Notes: generated by a model from the sequence alone, not told the origin. A stretch of 64,000 nucleotides of DNA from an uncultured Prevotella sp. (GCA_937922435.1 CAKZVT010000043.1:11305-75304), one strand, 5' to 3'. Positions 9,230 through 18,602 are shown, counted from the stretch's first letter. A program made the numbers and translations.

Positions 9230-10324
9230 ATGACAGGTTTCTTGTTTCCACAATCTATATGGTGTTCCTTTAAACGGTGCAAAGGCCCGTTGCTCCGTGC
9301 CTTCGCCGTGGCCTTGCTCCTCGTTGTGTTCGCCGTTGACGCCGTAAACGCGCAGCCGGCGGCGCGCCGCCGCGAGCAGCAGAAGCGTGCCGCGCAAAGC
9401 GCCCAAGGTCTTACCACGCGTGCGAAGATATCATTCCCTGTTGCGGCAAAGATGTCGGAGGACGTTGTCTGGCGGCGCGACATTTACCGTGAAATACTGC
9501 TTGAGGAGGATGCCAACGCCGCGTTGTACTATCCCGTAGAGCCGGCCGGCTCGCAGATGAACTTGTTTACCTACCTGTTCAAGCTCATGATGAGCGGCAC
9601 GGTAAAGGCTTACGAGTACCGCCTTGACGGCAACGAGGTGTTTACCGACTCCGCACAGGTAGACCGCAAGGCGTTTATCGACAACTACCACATATATTAT
9701 GAGCGCGTAAACAACAGCATTCGCATAGACGACAGCGACATACCGTCGGCCGAAGTGAAGTCGTATTACATCAAGGAGAGCGCGTATTACGACCAGGCAT
9801 CTGCCACGTTCCACGTAAAGCCGGTAGCCCTCTGCCCTATATTGTGGCGCACTGACGACTTCGGTGACGGCGAACAGAAATACCCTTTGTTCTGGGTGAA
9901 GTACGACGACATTGCTCCTTACCTGTCAAAGCAGGTCGTAATGACAAGCAACCTCAACAATGCGGCCACCATGAGCATGGATGATTACTTTGCGCGCAAC
10001 ATGTACAAGGGTAAAATCTATAAGACATCCAATATGCTCGGGCGCACACTTGCACAGTATTGCCCCACTGATTCAGCCCTGGCAAAGGAGCAGCGGCGCA
10101 TTGAGGGCGAGCTGGCCGCCTTCGAGAAGAACATCTGGGGCGACCAGGCACGCAAGGATTCGCTCGACAGCATAGCCAAACTTGACGTCAAGGACAAGAA
10201 GGTCAAGAAGTCAAAACGCAACCGCCGCGCGTCGGCTTCGGTGCGCAAGCGTAGTTCGTCGAGCCGTTCTTCATCGTCAGGCTCGTCACCCGCGCGTGTC
10301 ACCGTGCGCCGTCAGAGACATTAA
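9230..10324 (+). CDS. gldN: T9SS ring protein GldN/PorN with Ser/Arg-rich tail
   Basis: A 364-residue periplasmic partner of GldK. The start ATG 9230 gives a long signal sequence whose hydrophobic core AFAVALLLVVFAVDAVNAQ ends near residue 42. Family features include VVWRRDIYREI and the central ADFG-type region CPILWRTDDFGDGEQKYPL. The last 45 or so residues form a Lys/Arg then Ser/Arg-rich tail (KKVKKSKRNRRAS, then RKRSSSSRSSSSGSS) that looks disordered. The 32 bases before the start carry the AGTTAAGAATTAAG motif also seen in the 4261-4353 inverted repeat. Last gene of the operon. Confidence 0.93.
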   Translation: MTGFLFPQSIWCSFKRCKGPLLRAFAVALLLVVFAVDAVNAQPAARRREQQKRAAQSAQGLTTRAKISFPVAAKMSEDVVWRRDIYREILLEEDANAALYYPVEPAGSQMNLFTYLFKLMMSGTVKAYEYRLDGNEVFTDSAQVDRKAFIDNYHIYYERVNNSIRIDDSDIPSAEVKSYYIKESAYYDQASATFHVKPVALCPILWRTDDFGDGEQKYPLFWVKYDDIAPYLSKQVVMTSNLNNAATMSMDDYFARNMYKGKIYKTSNMLGRTLAQYCPTDSALAKEQRRIEGELAAFEKNIWGDQARKDSLDSIAKLDVKDKKVKKSKRNRRASASVRKRSSSSRSSSSGSSPARVTVRRQRH

Positions 10325-10412
10325 TTAATTCATAATTCATAATGCACAATTCATAATAATGCATACGTCGCATTGCTGCCCGTCAGATTATTATGCATTG
10401 TGAATTATATTA
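10325..10412. repeat. Imperfect inverted repeat of ATTCATAAT motifs
   Basis: CACAATTCATAATAATGCAT (about 10345-10364) is partly complementary to ATTATTATGCATTGTGAATT (about 10388-10408). Similar AATTCATAATGCACAATTC strings occur at 18602-18632 and 38818-38907. It lies between gldN and the next gene and may end the T9SS transcript. Confidence 0.4.
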
Positions 10413-10430
10413 CCATTAAAACCCAAAAGT

Positions 10431-11033
10431 ATGAAAAAAATCTTTACACTCGCCGTCCTCGTGGCGGCCACATGCTTCGCCCTTCCGGCCGACGCACAGT
10501 TCAAGTTCGGTTTGAAAGGTGGTCTTAACATAACAGACATGTCGTTCAGCGACGATGTGTTTGAGTCGTCTAACCGCACGGGCTTCTTCATCGGCCCTAC
10601 CGTCAAGTTCACCCTGCCCATCGTCGGGCTTGGCATCGACGCTTCGGCTCTTTACGACCAGCGCGAGGCCAAGGTGAAGGGAACCAGCAAGAAGTTAAAG
10701 CAGCAGGCGATAAACATCCCCATCAACCTGCGCTATGACATCGGTCTGGGCAGTCTTGCGGCTGTGTATCTTGCAGCAGGTCCGCAGTTCGGCTTCAACG
10801 TTGGCGACAAGCACCAGACCATCGAAGAAAACATTTCGTCGTGGAAACTCAAGACTTCAAATTTCAGTGTCAACGTAGGCTTTGGCGTAATGCTGCTTAG
10901 CCATTTGCAGGTGGGCGCAAACTACAACATCGTTTGCGGCAAGACGGGCGAAGTTACAGTGTTCGACGGTGCGAAAGAGGTAGTCCGCGGCCGTTCTAAC
11001 ACATGGCAGGTTTCAGCCGCTTACTACTTCTAA
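10431..11033 (+). CDS. Small outer-membrane beta-barrel protein
   Basis: A 200-residue exported protein with a clear signal peptide (MKKIFTLAVLVAATCFALPADA, cut before QFKFGLKGG). The mature part resembles the Bacteroidota outer-membrane beta-barrel family (PorT/OMP_b-brl type): it opens FKFGLKGGLNITDMSF, has alternating strands such as INIPINLRYDIG, VYLAAGPQFGFN and FSVNVGFGVMLLSHLQVGANYNI, and ends in the aromatic WQVSAAYYF typical of barrels. Function unknown. It is followed directly by a strong terminator, so it is probably its own transcription unit. Confidence 0.85.
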   Translation: MKKIFTLAVLVAATCFALPADAQFKFGLKGGLNITDMSFSDDVFESSNRTGFFIGPTVKFTLPIVGLGIDASALYDQREAKVKGTSKKLKQQAINIPINLRYDIGLGSLAAVYLAAGPQFGFNVGDKHQTIEENISSWKLKTSNFSVNVGFGVMLLSHLQVGANYNIVCGKTGEVTVFDGAKEVVRGRSNTWQVSAAYYF

Positions 11034-11067
11034 GCGCGCCGTAGCGGCGTTGCCGCACATGCAATAT

Positions 11068-11107
11068 AAAGGGAAGCTCCTTCCAAAGGGGCTTCCCTTT
11101 GTTTTTG
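11068..11107 (+). terminator. Rho-independent terminator
   Basis: AAAGGGAAGC (11068-11077) pairs with GCTTCCCTTT (11091-11100) and is followed by GTTTTTGTT. It sits 35 bases after the stop of the barrel gene. Confidence 0.85.
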
Positions 11108-11136
11108 TTCCGCCGTTGAGGCTTCTGCGATTGGCA

Positions 11137-11411
11137 GTTCATCCGCAGTTTGTTTGGATGGTTGGTAAAAGTATTTACCGTTTATTGTCTTCTGCAAATC
11201 AGGCTGTCGGTAATATGTTTAGGCGGATTTGCAATCCGCCTAAATTTACTATAAGGATTTGTAATCCGCTTAAACCGTGCATTTATAAGAATATGTATAT
11301 ATATGAGCGGATTGCAAATCCGCAATTAAGAACCGCCGGATTGCAAATCCGGCGGAACAAATGTTTTCATTAATAGAGCTTTTACTTCATCCAAAAGATT
11401 TGCGGATGAAC
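11137..11411. repeat. MITE-like palindromic element, copy A1 (divergent)
   Basis: Bounded by GTTCATCCGCAGTTTGTTT...(11137-11160) and its imperfect reverse complement (11388-11411). Inside is a cluster of palindromes: AGGCGGATTTGCAATCCGCCT near 11220-11240, a variant at 11253-11270, and GCGGATTGCAAATCCGC-type copies near 11305-11355. Outer ends match the elements at 33236-33536 and 43201-43502, but the centre is different. No coding potential is seen in this 508-base gap. Confidence 0.6.
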
Positions 11412-11412
11412 C

Positions 11413-11523
11413 GCGAAAGGCCGTCTTTCGCCTTCCAAAAGACCGTGAATTGCACGCTAAAAGGCCGTCTTTTACTTTCTAAAAGACGGCCTTTCGCAAA
11501 CGTGTTGAGTATCAGATGGTTAC
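11413..11523. repeat. Family-1 palindromic array (AAAAGGCCGTCTTTT type)
   Basis: Four imperfect units (CGAAAGGCCGTCTTTCG, AAAAGACCG, AAAAGGCCGTCTTTT, AAAAGACGGCCTTTCG) spaced about 22-25 bases, ending in GTTGAGTATCAGATGGTTAC. It directly abuts element A1 and ends just before the 3' end of the TolC gene on the other strand. Confidence 0.75.
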
Positions 11524-11542
11524 AAGGTGGGTGAAAAGCGTG

Positions 11543-12820
11543 TCATTGCCCGGTGGCTTGCAGGTATTCACGCTTCTTTATTTGGTATTCGGCATACGCT
11601 TCGACGTAGGCCGAGCGGCTGTTCTGGTAGAGCGTCTGGGCCTCGAGCAGGTCGCTCATCGTGGCCGTTCCGGCGCGGTAGTAGTCGTCGTGCAGGCGCA
11701 GGTTCTCCTCCGCCTGGGCTATTGACTCCAAGGCTATGCCGATTTTGCGGTAAGCGTCGTTCATGTCGTTCCACTTGTTCTCCATGCCGATTACCAGCAG
11801 CTGGCTGTTGTCCTGGAGCGTGTTTTCGGCGTTCCTTACGGCCAGGCGTTGCTTCTTCATCTCGTGCGAGCCGCCCCACCAGCCCGTCAGCGGTATACTC
11901 ACCGTGGCGAAGCCTACCCAGAACTGGTGGCTCTTGTCCATCAGGTCGTCATACATGTATCCGCCACCGATGGCCACCGTGGGCAGGTTTTGCCCTACGG
12001 TCATCTTGTATTTCAGCCTGTTGGCCTTCACGTTCTGCTCCATCAGGGCGTATTCTGCGGTGTTCGCCAGCGCGGCCTGCGGCTCGGCGTACAGTTGCAG
12101 GGGCGAGGGTGGCAGCGAGCCGTTCATGTCCGCGCTCACGTCTATGCTGTCTCCGTCGTGCCCGGTGTATTGTGCCAGCAGGCGTTTGGCCGTTGTCAGT
12201 GCGTTTTCAAGCGTTATGCGGTTGCTCCGGGTCTCGTTTTTCTTAAGGTTTACTTGCAGCAGGTCGTTCCTGTCTGTCACTCCGGCGGCCACCGCCGCGT
12301 CGGCGTCCTTGGTGAATTTGTCAAGCTGCCGCTCTACGGCTTCTACCGTTTTCAGCTTCTCTTTCAGCATCACGGCCTGCCAGAAGTATGTCTCGGCGGT
12401 CAGCACTACCTCGTTATGCGACATGCGCCGTTGCTGTCGGCTCGTCTCCACGCCGACGTCGGCCAGCCGGTTGGCGTTCAGTATGCGTCCGCCCGTGAAC
12501 AGCGGCATCTGCGCCGACACGCCTCCCATGATGCCGTTCTTCATCATCGACATCTCCATGCCCGGCGCGAGGCTCATTTCCAATAGTCCCTTGTCGGCCA
12601 TGTAGCCGATGCCCGTTGCGCTTACGGTAGGGAAATATTTTGTAAACGCCTGCTTCTTGGCCTGCCGCGCGGCCTCAAGGTCGTTGTTGGCGTTCTTCAT
12701 GCGCACGTTGTTCTGCAATGCGTCGCTCACCGCCTGCTCTGCGGTCATCAGGCGTTGCGCCTGCGCCGACGATGCCGCCAGCAGCAGCGCGGCCGATAAT
12801 ATGATGGTTCTCATAATCAA
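11543..12820 (-). CDS. TolC-family outer-membrane efflux protein
   Basis: A 425-residue outer-membrane channel of the TolC family, the exit duct of the efflux system encoded just upstream. Signal peptide MIMRTIILSAALLLAASSAQA, then alpha-barrel repeats rich in Ala, Gln and Asn: LMTAEQAVSDALQNN at the start of the first repeat, VSAQMPLFTGGRI near residue 103, and the second repeat containing VSIPLTGWWGGSHEMKK near 310. It ends QIKKREYLQATG, the usual TolC-family close. Only 3 bases separate it from the RND pump gene, so they are one operon. Confidence 0.93.
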   Translation of the reverse strand: MIMRTIILSAALLLAASSAQAQRLMTAEQAVSDALQNNVRMKNANNDLEAARQAKKQAFTKYFPTVSATGIGYMADKGLLEMSLAPGMEMSMMKNGIMGGVSAQMPLFTGGRILNANRLADVGVETSRQQRRMSHNEVVLTAETYFWQAVMLKEKLKTVEAVERQLDKFTKDADAAVAAGVTDRNDLLQVNLKKNETRSNRITLENALTTAKRLLAQYTGHDGDSIDVSADMNGSLPPSPLQLYAEPQAALANTAEYALMEQNVKANRLKYKMTVGQNLPTVAIGGGYMYDDLMDKSHQFWVGFATVSIPLTGWWGGSHEMKKQRLAVRNAENTLQDNSQLLVIGMENKWNDMNDAYRKIGIALESIAQAEENLRLHDDYYRAGTATMSDLLEAQTLYQNSRSAYVEAYAEYQIKKREYLQATGQ

Positions 12821-12823
12821 AAT

Positions 12824-15800
12824 TTATTCGTTTTCAATGGCTTCAGTTCTCAATCTCTTGTCCGTCGTGCCGCGGAACATTAGCAGGTAGGCCGCAGGCA
12901 GCACGGTCAGTATGAACACCATGGTGATGAGTGTGCCGTAGCATACCACCGTGCCCATTGGCATCCACAGTCCGCTTCCGCCCAAAATCATCGGTATTAC
13001 GCCCATCGACGCGGCGGCGGAGGTGAGGAAGATTGGGCGCATTCGCCTCTTGGCCGAGTGGTAGATGGCCTCTTCGGCGTGCATCCCGTCAGTCAGGCGC
13101 AGCTCTTCGGCATAGTCAATCATGATTATTCCGTTGCGCACTATGATACCCATAAGGCTGATTACGCCGAGATAACACGTTACGCTGAAGTCTATTCCCT
13201 GTATAAGCACGCTGGCGGCGGTGCCGAATGTGCACAGCGCGATGCTTGAAAATACGAGTAGGGCGAGGCTTACTTTGCGGTAGTGGGCCAGCAGTATGAA
13301 GAAAATCACTGCCGCCGCTACAACCAGTCCTCTCATTATGGGCGGCATCTTCTCCACGCCCTGCTCCTCTTCTCCGCCGTAGCTTACGGTCACGGTGCCG
13401 TCAGTCATGGTGCTGTCAACCGCCTCTTTCACCATTGCCGTGGCCTTCATGGCGTTGAAGCCCCGGCTTACGTCGCTCTCTACCGTCACCGTGTACAGGC
13501 CGTTGCGGCGCACGAGCTGTCCCGGTTTCCATGCCGGTACGATGTCGGCCACCTGCCTTAGCGGCACGGTTGCCAGCCCTCCGGCCGCCGGGATGCGCTC
13601 TGCCGCCACGTCGGCGTTGGTCGCGCTGTCGGCCTTGGTGCTCTTCATCACCACGGGAATGTCGTCGTCGCCTTCCCATACGGTAGCTATCGGCAGTCCG
13701 TCGCCATACCTCATGCCGAGCGTAGACTCAACTGTCAGGTTGCTTACGCCAAGGCGCGACGCCTCGTCTTCTTTCATCTTGATGCTGCCTGCGGCCAAAG
13801 GCTCAAGGCAGTCGGTGTGCACCTGCGTGAGGAACGGCATCCGCCGCAGCGCGGCTACGAGCCTGTCGGCCTGTGCGCGCAGCTCTCCCGGGTCGCCGCC
13901 GCTAAGCCTTACTTCTATTGGATACACCGCCTCGCTGTAGCTTAGCTGCTTGAAGCGCACGCGTGCTCCGGGGTAACGGTCGCTGTATAGCGGCGAGTAT
14001 TCGTCAAGCAGTTCCTCGGTTGCTTTCACACCAGTGGTGTTCACTATGAACTGCGCGTAGTTCTCGCCTGCCATTTGCGGTGCGTATGCCGTGTGGAAAC
14101 GCGGCGACGAGCAGCCGATGAACGACGTAACGGACACCACTCTTTCGTCTTTGCGCAGCACGTCGGCCAAACTGTCGGCTATGGCCGATGTGCGGTTGAG
14201 CGCCGTTCCGGTAGGAGCGTATATTTCAACGGCGAACTGGTTGCGGTCGGCAGCAGGCATGAGCTGTTGCGGCAGACGGCCCATTATGACCGCTCCGGCC
14301 ACCACTGACAGCACGCCGACGGCGATTGTCACCTTGGGATGGGCGAAGCAGACATCAAGCAGCTTGTCGTATGACTTCTGGATGAAGTCCAGGAACGAGA
14401 AGCTTTTGCGCCCGTCGCCGCCATTGCCGCCGTTCATCGGCTTGCGGATGAACCAGAACTGCATGAACGGGACAAGCAGCGTGGCCACTAGCAGCGATAC
14501 TCCCAGCACTATTGTGACGCCCCACGGGAACGTAAGCAGGAAGTCGTGGAGCATTCCCTGGGTGGTAAACAGGAAGGGAAAGAACGTCAGCGTGATGGCG
14601 AGAGTAGCCGAGAGGATGGACTTGAAGAAGTGGGTGGTGCTGCTGATTGATGCGTTCCACCGCGACATTCCCGTGCCGATGTTCTCCAGGTAGTTGTCGA
14701 TTATGACGATGGAGTTGTCCACTATCATGCCGAGCGACATGATTAGCACGGCCAGCGTCACCGTGTTAAGCTCTATCCCGAAAGCGTTGAACAGGCCGAG
14801 GGATATGAATATGGTTATTGGAATGGTCGAGGCGGCCACGAGCGCCACCCTCATGGGCAACAGGAGCATTACGACTATTATGACGGCGGCCACGGCTATG
14901 AGCAGTTCCGTCAGGAAGTTGGTGACGCTGTCGCCGACAACCTTGCTCTGGTCGGTTATCTTGTATATGCTGACACTTTGTGGAAGGGTCTTTTGGAAGC
15001 TGCTGATTGCCGCGTTGACGGCCTCGCCCATCTTCACGATGTTCTGCCCCTTCTTCATCTCTATGCTGAGAAGCAGACACTTTCTGCCGTTGTTCTCTAT
15101 GTAGCTTGACGGCTTGGGGTATTCGCGGCGCACGTCGGCCACGTCCTTGAGGCGTATGTTACGCCCTGAAGGGTCGGTGTAAACGATGAGTTGCTGGATG
15201 TCATATACCGAGTTGAGCGACTTCTCCACGTATAGCGGCTGCACGTAGTCGACGGTCTTGACGCGGCCTCCGCTCGTGGTGAAGCCCTTTTGCGCCAGTG
15301 TCGCGGCCAGCGTCCGGTCGCTAAGTCCGTAGTTTGCGAGGCGGCGGTTGTCAACGTATATGGCTATTTGTTCTTGCCTCATGCCGCTCACGGTCATGCG
15401 TCCCACGCTCTCTATGCGGCGCAGGCTGTCCTTCAGCGCGTCCATGTAGTCGGACAGTTCGCGGTATGTCTTGTCGCCGCTCTCCATCGTTATGAGCAGG
15501 GCCGACGTGTCGCCGAAGTCGTCAACCACCTGTATGGCGAGCACGTTGCCTGGCAGTTGCGCCTTGAAGTCGGTCACGCCGTGCCTAAACCTGTTCCAGA
15601 AGGCGTCCTTGTCATCGATGTCGTCGTTGAGTTCCACCTGTATGTAGGCCATTCCGTCGGTGCTCTTTGAGAAGGTCTTGGCCTTCTTCACCTCCTTGTA
15701 AGAGAAGATGTAGTCTTCCAACGGCTTGGCAACCTGCTCGGCTATTTCGTCGGCAGGCACGCCCGGAGCAGCCGCAATGACGACTCCCTGGCGTATGGTG

Positions 15801-15934
15801 TAGTCGGGAAACTCGTTCTTGTGCATGTCGGGCAGGCTGTACATGCCGAACGCCACGAGGCAGCAGGCTACGAGGATGACGATTTTGCGGTAGTGCATCG
15901 CCCACTCGACGAAGTTTCGTTTTTGTTGTTTCAT
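12824..15934 (-). CDS. RND efflux pump, AcrB/MMPL-like inner-membrane transporter
   Basis: A 1036-residue proton-driven exporter, full length for the HAE/AcrB class. First membrane helix at about residues 14-31 (IVILVACCLVAFGMYSLP), a large periplasmic loop, helices 2-6 beginning near 340, then a second half repeating this plan from about 535. Helix 4 carries GMIVDNSIVIIDN, in which one of AcrB's paired relay aspartates is kept and the next position is Asn. Helix 10-11 region holds LMGIIVRNGIIMIDY. It is second in the adaptor-pump-TolC operon. Whether drugs, bile acids or other compounds are exported cannot be read from the sequence. Confidence 0.94.
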   Translation of the reverse strand: MKQQKRNFVEWAMHYRKIVILVACCLVAFGMYSLPDMHKNEFPDYTIRQGVVIAAAPGVPADEIAEQVAKPLEDYIFSYKEVKKAKTFSKSTDGMAYIQVELNDDIDDKDAFWNRFRHGVTDFKAQLPGNVLAIQVVDDFGDTSALLITMESGDKTYRELSDYMDALKDSLRRIESVGRMTVSGMRQEQIAIYVDNRRLANYGLSDRTLAATLAQKGFTTSGGRVKTVDYVQPLYVEKSLNSVYDIQQLIVYTDPSGRNIRLKDVADVRREYPKPSSYIENNGRKCLLLSIEMKKGQNIVKMGEAVNAAISSFQKTLPQSVSIYKITDQSKVVGDSVTNFLTELLIAVAAVIIVVMLLLPMRVALVAASTIPITIFISLGLFNAFGIELNTVTLAVLIMSLGMIVDNSIVIIDNYLENIGTGMSRWNASISSTTHFFKSILSATLAITLTFFPFLFTTQGMLHDFLLTFPWGVTIVLGVSLLVATLLVPFMQFWFIRKPMNGGNGGDGRKSFSFLDFIQKSYDKLLDVCFAHPKVTIAVGVLSVVAGAVIMGRLPQQLMPAADRNQFAVEIYAPTGTALNRTSAIADSLADVLRKDERVVSVTSFIGCSSPRFHTAYAPQMAGENYAQFIVNTTGVKATEELLDEYSPLYSDRYPGARVRFKQLSYSEAVYPIEVRLSGGDPGELRAQADRLVAALRRMPFLTQVHTDCLEPLAAGSIKMKEDEASRLGVSNLTVESTLGMRYGDGLPIATVWEGDDDIPVVMKSTKADSATNADVAAERIPAAGGLATVPLRQVADIVPAWKPGQLVRRNGLYTVTVESDVSRGFNAMKATAMVKEAVDSTMTDGTVTVSYGGEEEQGVEKMPPIMRGLVVAAAVIFFILLAHYRKVSLALLVFSSIALCTFGTAASVLIQGIDFSVTCYLGVISLMGIIVRNGIIMIDYAEELRLTDGMHAEEAIYHSAKRRMRPIFLTSAAASMGVIPMILGGSGLWMPMGTVVCYGTLITMVFILTVLPAAYLLMFRGTTDKRLRTEAIENE

Positions 15935-15973
15935 AATTGATTCTTATTTTAAATAACCACCGCACCACACCTG

Positions 15974-16141
15974 GACACCCACCCCAACCCTCCCGAAGGG
16001 AGGGGGCTTGATTAGCTTTGATAGGTTATCGGGTGATTGGTTGTAATGTGCCTGATGAGCCTGATAGGCCAAATACGCCGCCGCATACTACCAGCACGGC
16101 ATTCCAAACTTCCTCCATTCGGGAGGGTTGGGGTGGGTGTC
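15974..16141. repeat. REP-like inverted pair, locus R1
   Basis: GACACCCACCCCAACCCTCC... (15974-16010) and its near reverse complement, ending GGGAGGGTTGGGGTGGGTGT (16111-16141), face each other across about 100 bases. They fill the 226-base gap between the efflux adaptor and pump genes, so they lie inside the operon and could alter the relative expression of the two. Confidence 0.75.
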
Positions 16142-16160
16142 TGGTGCTGTTGTTTGGGGG

Positions 16161-17192
16161 TTATTTTGTATATTTCACCCTCATTCCTTCACTAACCTTC
16201 TGCGCTCCGGCGGTGATTACCATGTCGCCGTCGGCCAGTCCGCTTGTTACGGTCACGCCGTCGGCGGTGAAGCCGCCAACGGTTACGATGCGCTTCACGG
16301 CCTTGCCGCCTACGGCGAGCCATACAAACTCGTTGTTGCGCTCGTCAATCTGCACGATGTGTGCAGGCAGTATGCACGCCATAGACGTGTTGCCGCCGCG
16401 TAGGGCTACGTCGGCCACCATGCCGGGCAGCAGCTTCCTGTCGGCTTTGGGCAGGCTTAGCTTCACGTAGTAAGAGCGCGACAGCGGGTCGGCGGCCACG
16501 CCTTTCTCCGTTACCGTGGCCTGCATTGACGCTCCGCCAAGGGCTTCTATGGTAACGTCGGCCTTCTGTCCGACGCTGATTTGCGCCATCTCGCTTTCGG
16601 GCACGGCGATTTTCACCTTCATCCGGCCTACGGCCACGAGCTTGGCTATTTGCGTTCCGGCGCCTACGTTCTGCCCTTTTTCGGCGAATTTCTTTGATAT
16701 TACGCCGCTGAACGGGGCGTACAGGCGGCAGTCGGCGAGCTGTTTGCGCGCCGACTGCTCTGCCGCGCGGGCGCGTTCGAGGGCGGTCTGCGCCTCCACC
16801 CACTTTATTTCGGGCAGGCTGCCCTTGCCGTGCAGCTCCTCCATGCGCCTGTATGCGTCCTCGGCTTGCGCTAGGGCGGCGTGTGCCGAGGCGTGGTTGT
16901 GGGTCAGCTGCTCGGTGTCGAGCGTGGCTATTAGCTGCCCCTTGCCTACGCGGTCGCCCTCGTCAACGAGCACGCGGCTCACCGTGCCGCCCACGGCGAA
17001 GCTCAACAGCGTGCCGTTTTCTTCCTCTATGGTGCCCGAGTAACGGCTTGTGCGGTCGGTTGTGGCGGCTTTCACCTGTGTCACTTCCACTTTTACGGCC
17101 TTGCGTTCCGTTCCGTTTGTGGCCGTGTCGCCGCCACAGGCCGTAAGGGTGGCGGCTGCCAGCATGAGTGTGATTTGTTTGATTTTCTTCAT
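16161..17192 (-). CDS. RND efflux periplasmic adaptor lipoprotein
   Basis: A 343-residue membrane-fusion protein that bridges pump and TolC in the periplasm. Lipoprotein signal with lipobox LTAC (Cys19). Domain order is typical: beta-barrel and lipoyl halves (SRYSGTIEEENGTLLSFAVGG near residue 55, RVLVDEGDRVGKGQLIATLD near 75-95), a helical hairpin (ASAHAALAQAEDAYRRMEEL), the returning lipoyl strand LYAPFSGVISKKFAEKGQNV, then barrel and membrane-proximal parts ending in GLADGDMVITAGAQKVSEG. It is first in its operon and divergent from an AraC-type regulator. Confidence 0.94.
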   Translation of the reverse strand: MKKIKQITLMLAAATLTACGGDTATNGTERKAVKVEVTQVKAATTDRTSRYSGTIEEENGTLLSFAVGGTVSRVLVDEGDRVGKGQLIATLDTEQLTHNHASAHAALAQAEDAYRRMEELHGKGSLPEIKWVEAQTALERARAAEQSARKQLADCRLYAPFSGVISKKFAEKGQNVGAGTQIAKLVAVGRMKVKIAVPESEMAQISVGQKADVTIEALGGASMQATVTEKGVAADPLSRSYYVKLSLPKADRKLLPGMVADVALRGGNTSMACILPAHIVQIDERNNEFVWLAVGGKAVKRIVTVGGFTADGVTVTSGLADGDMVITAGAQKVSEGMRVKYTK

Positions 17193-17221
17193 TTCCGTGC
17201 TGTTTTGTTGTTTTCGTACTG

Positions 17222-17229
17222 CAAAATTA
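17222..17229 (-). promoter_or_regulatory. Candidate -7 element of the efflux operon
   Basis: On the minus strand TAATTTTG, 30 bases before the adaptor ATG, matches the Bacteroidota -7 consensus. No TTTG is found at the expected -33 distance, which would suit a promoter that needs an activator such as the divergent AraC protein. Confidence 0.5.
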
Positions 17230-17384
17230 GCACGATATAATGGCCGTTTTCTCTTTTTATGTTCCTTGAAAATGTCCTGTTTGGGAATATTTGGAGTTAT
17301 AGGACACTACTTTTTACCGCCGGGACACAGTGCGTTTACGGTGCAGTCTGTGGGCTTTGACAATTCCGTTTGTAGCCGTCGGCG

Positions 17385-17495
17385 TTGCGAAAGACCGTGT
17401 TTCGTGTTGTAAAAGACCGTCTTTTGGTCGATAAAAGGCCGTCTTTTGCAGGCTAAAAGACGGCCTTTTGCAACACGTTGAATGCCAGGCGGTTA
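17385..17495. repeat. Family-1 palindromic array
   Basis: Four units (GCGAAAGACCG, AAAAGACCGTCTTTT, AAAAGGCCGTCTTTT, AAAAGACGGCCTTTT) end in CAACACGTTGAATGCCAGGC and GGTTAT. It lies in the 507-base gap between the efflux operon and its divergent regulator. The rest of that gap shows no gene. Confidence 0.75.
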
Positions 17496-17699
17496 TGCGG
17501 CAGGTCGCAGGGCGGCATATAAAATGCTGTCCACGCGCGCGTGAAGGGCTGTAATATGTATAAGCATCTTTAACTATTGCGCGGAAATTTGGATAATACA
17601 TGATGTGTTTCAGATAACCGCCGTTTCGCGGAAAAATCGTTTCTTTGCAGGTGAAACGGGACAGGCGGATAATCGGAAAAGCATTGTCCGCGTGCCGAT

Positions 17700-18602
17700 A
17701 TGAAACTGAAAACTGTCAATATGAATGTAAAACAGATTAAAGCAAGCGATTTGTCGCCGGCAGCCCCTTTGTTTGACGACGGGCGCATATATCTCTTTGA
17801 CGAGCTGGTTTCGACCGAACGGGCCGAGTATGTGCGGCTCGACGGCATCGTGGTAATACTCTGCATCGAGGGCGAACTGATGTTAAGCATCGACCACAGG
17901 GTGTTCACGGCGCACAGGAACGACATCGTGATTGGCGTGCCCGAGGCCGTGGTGGGCAAGGCGGAGACCAGTCCGGATTTCAAGTTCCGCGGCCTGTTCA
18001 TGTCGCTGGAGTATGCTTTCAGGATGCTCCCGGTGTCGGTAAGGAGCTGGAACTTCAAGATGTTCTTCGACCAGAACCCCAAAATCTCGCTTAGCGAGAC
18101 CGCCGTCGGCACGTTCAACCTGTATTATTGGCTGCTCAAGCAGAAGCTGGCCGACAAGGCTAACCCCTACCGCAGCCATATCGTAGACGCGCTGATGCAG
18201 GCCTTCGTGTTCGAGTTCCGCAGCACGTTCGAGCGTTTCGCGCGGCTCAATCCGCGTCCGTTGTCGTCGGGGGAGAACATCTTTGGCGACTTCATCGACC
18301 TGCTCTCGACGGCTTATCCCAAGCCGCGCAGCGTGTCGTATTACGCCGACCGGCTCAACATCACGCCGAAGTACCTCTCCGTTGTGTGCAAGAAAGTGGG
18401 CGGAAAGAACGCATCGAAAATCATCGACGCATACGTGTCGAAGGACATCGAGACGCTGCTCAAGAGCTCGCGCAAGTCGGTCAAGGAAATATCCAACGAA
18501 CTTGCCTTCCCCAACACCTCGTTCTTCGGCCGCTATGTCAAGAAAAACCTCGGCTGCACTCCCAACGAACTGCGCCGCAGACTCAACGGAGTGGGGCAGT
18601 AA
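17700..18602 (+). CDS. AraC-family transcriptional regulator
   Basis: A 300-residue regulator. The N-terminal 170 residues form a cupin-like sensing domain (VILCIEGELMLSIDHRVFTA). The last 100 carry the two helix-turn-helix motifs of AraC/XylS proteins: SVSYYADRLNITPKYLSVVC near residues 210-230 and KEISNELAFPNTSFFGRYVK near 262-281, with the usual ending LGCTPNELRRR. It is divergent from the adaptor-pump-TolC operon, the standard place for a local activator, and that operon's promoter lacks a good -33 box. The inducer is unknown. Confidence 0.9.
   Translation: MKLKTVNMNVKQIKASDLSPAAPLFDDGRIYLFDELVSTERAEYVRLDGIVVILCIEGELMLSIDHRVFTAHRNDIVIGVPEAVVGKAETSPDFKFRGLFMSLEYAFRMLPVSVRSWNFKMFFDQNPKISLSETAVGTFNLYYWLLKQKLADKANPYRSHIVDALMQAFVFEFRSTFERFARLNPRPLSSGENIFGDFIDLLSTAYPKPRSVSYYADRLNITPKYLSVVCKKVGGKNASKIIDAYVSKDIETLLKSSRKSVKEISNELAFPNTSFFGRYVKKNLGCTPNELRRRLNGVGQ

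Noticed and set aside
4443..10302. Many long open frames on the minus strand opposite the T9SS genes
   Set aside because: They mirror GC-rich codons of the real genes, lack family features and overlap fully; treated as shadows.
11220..11360. Palindromes GGCGGATTTGCAATCCGCC as a transcription terminator
   Set aside because: A clear terminator lies upstream at 11068; these palindromes lack T-runs and lie within a repeat element with matching outer ends.
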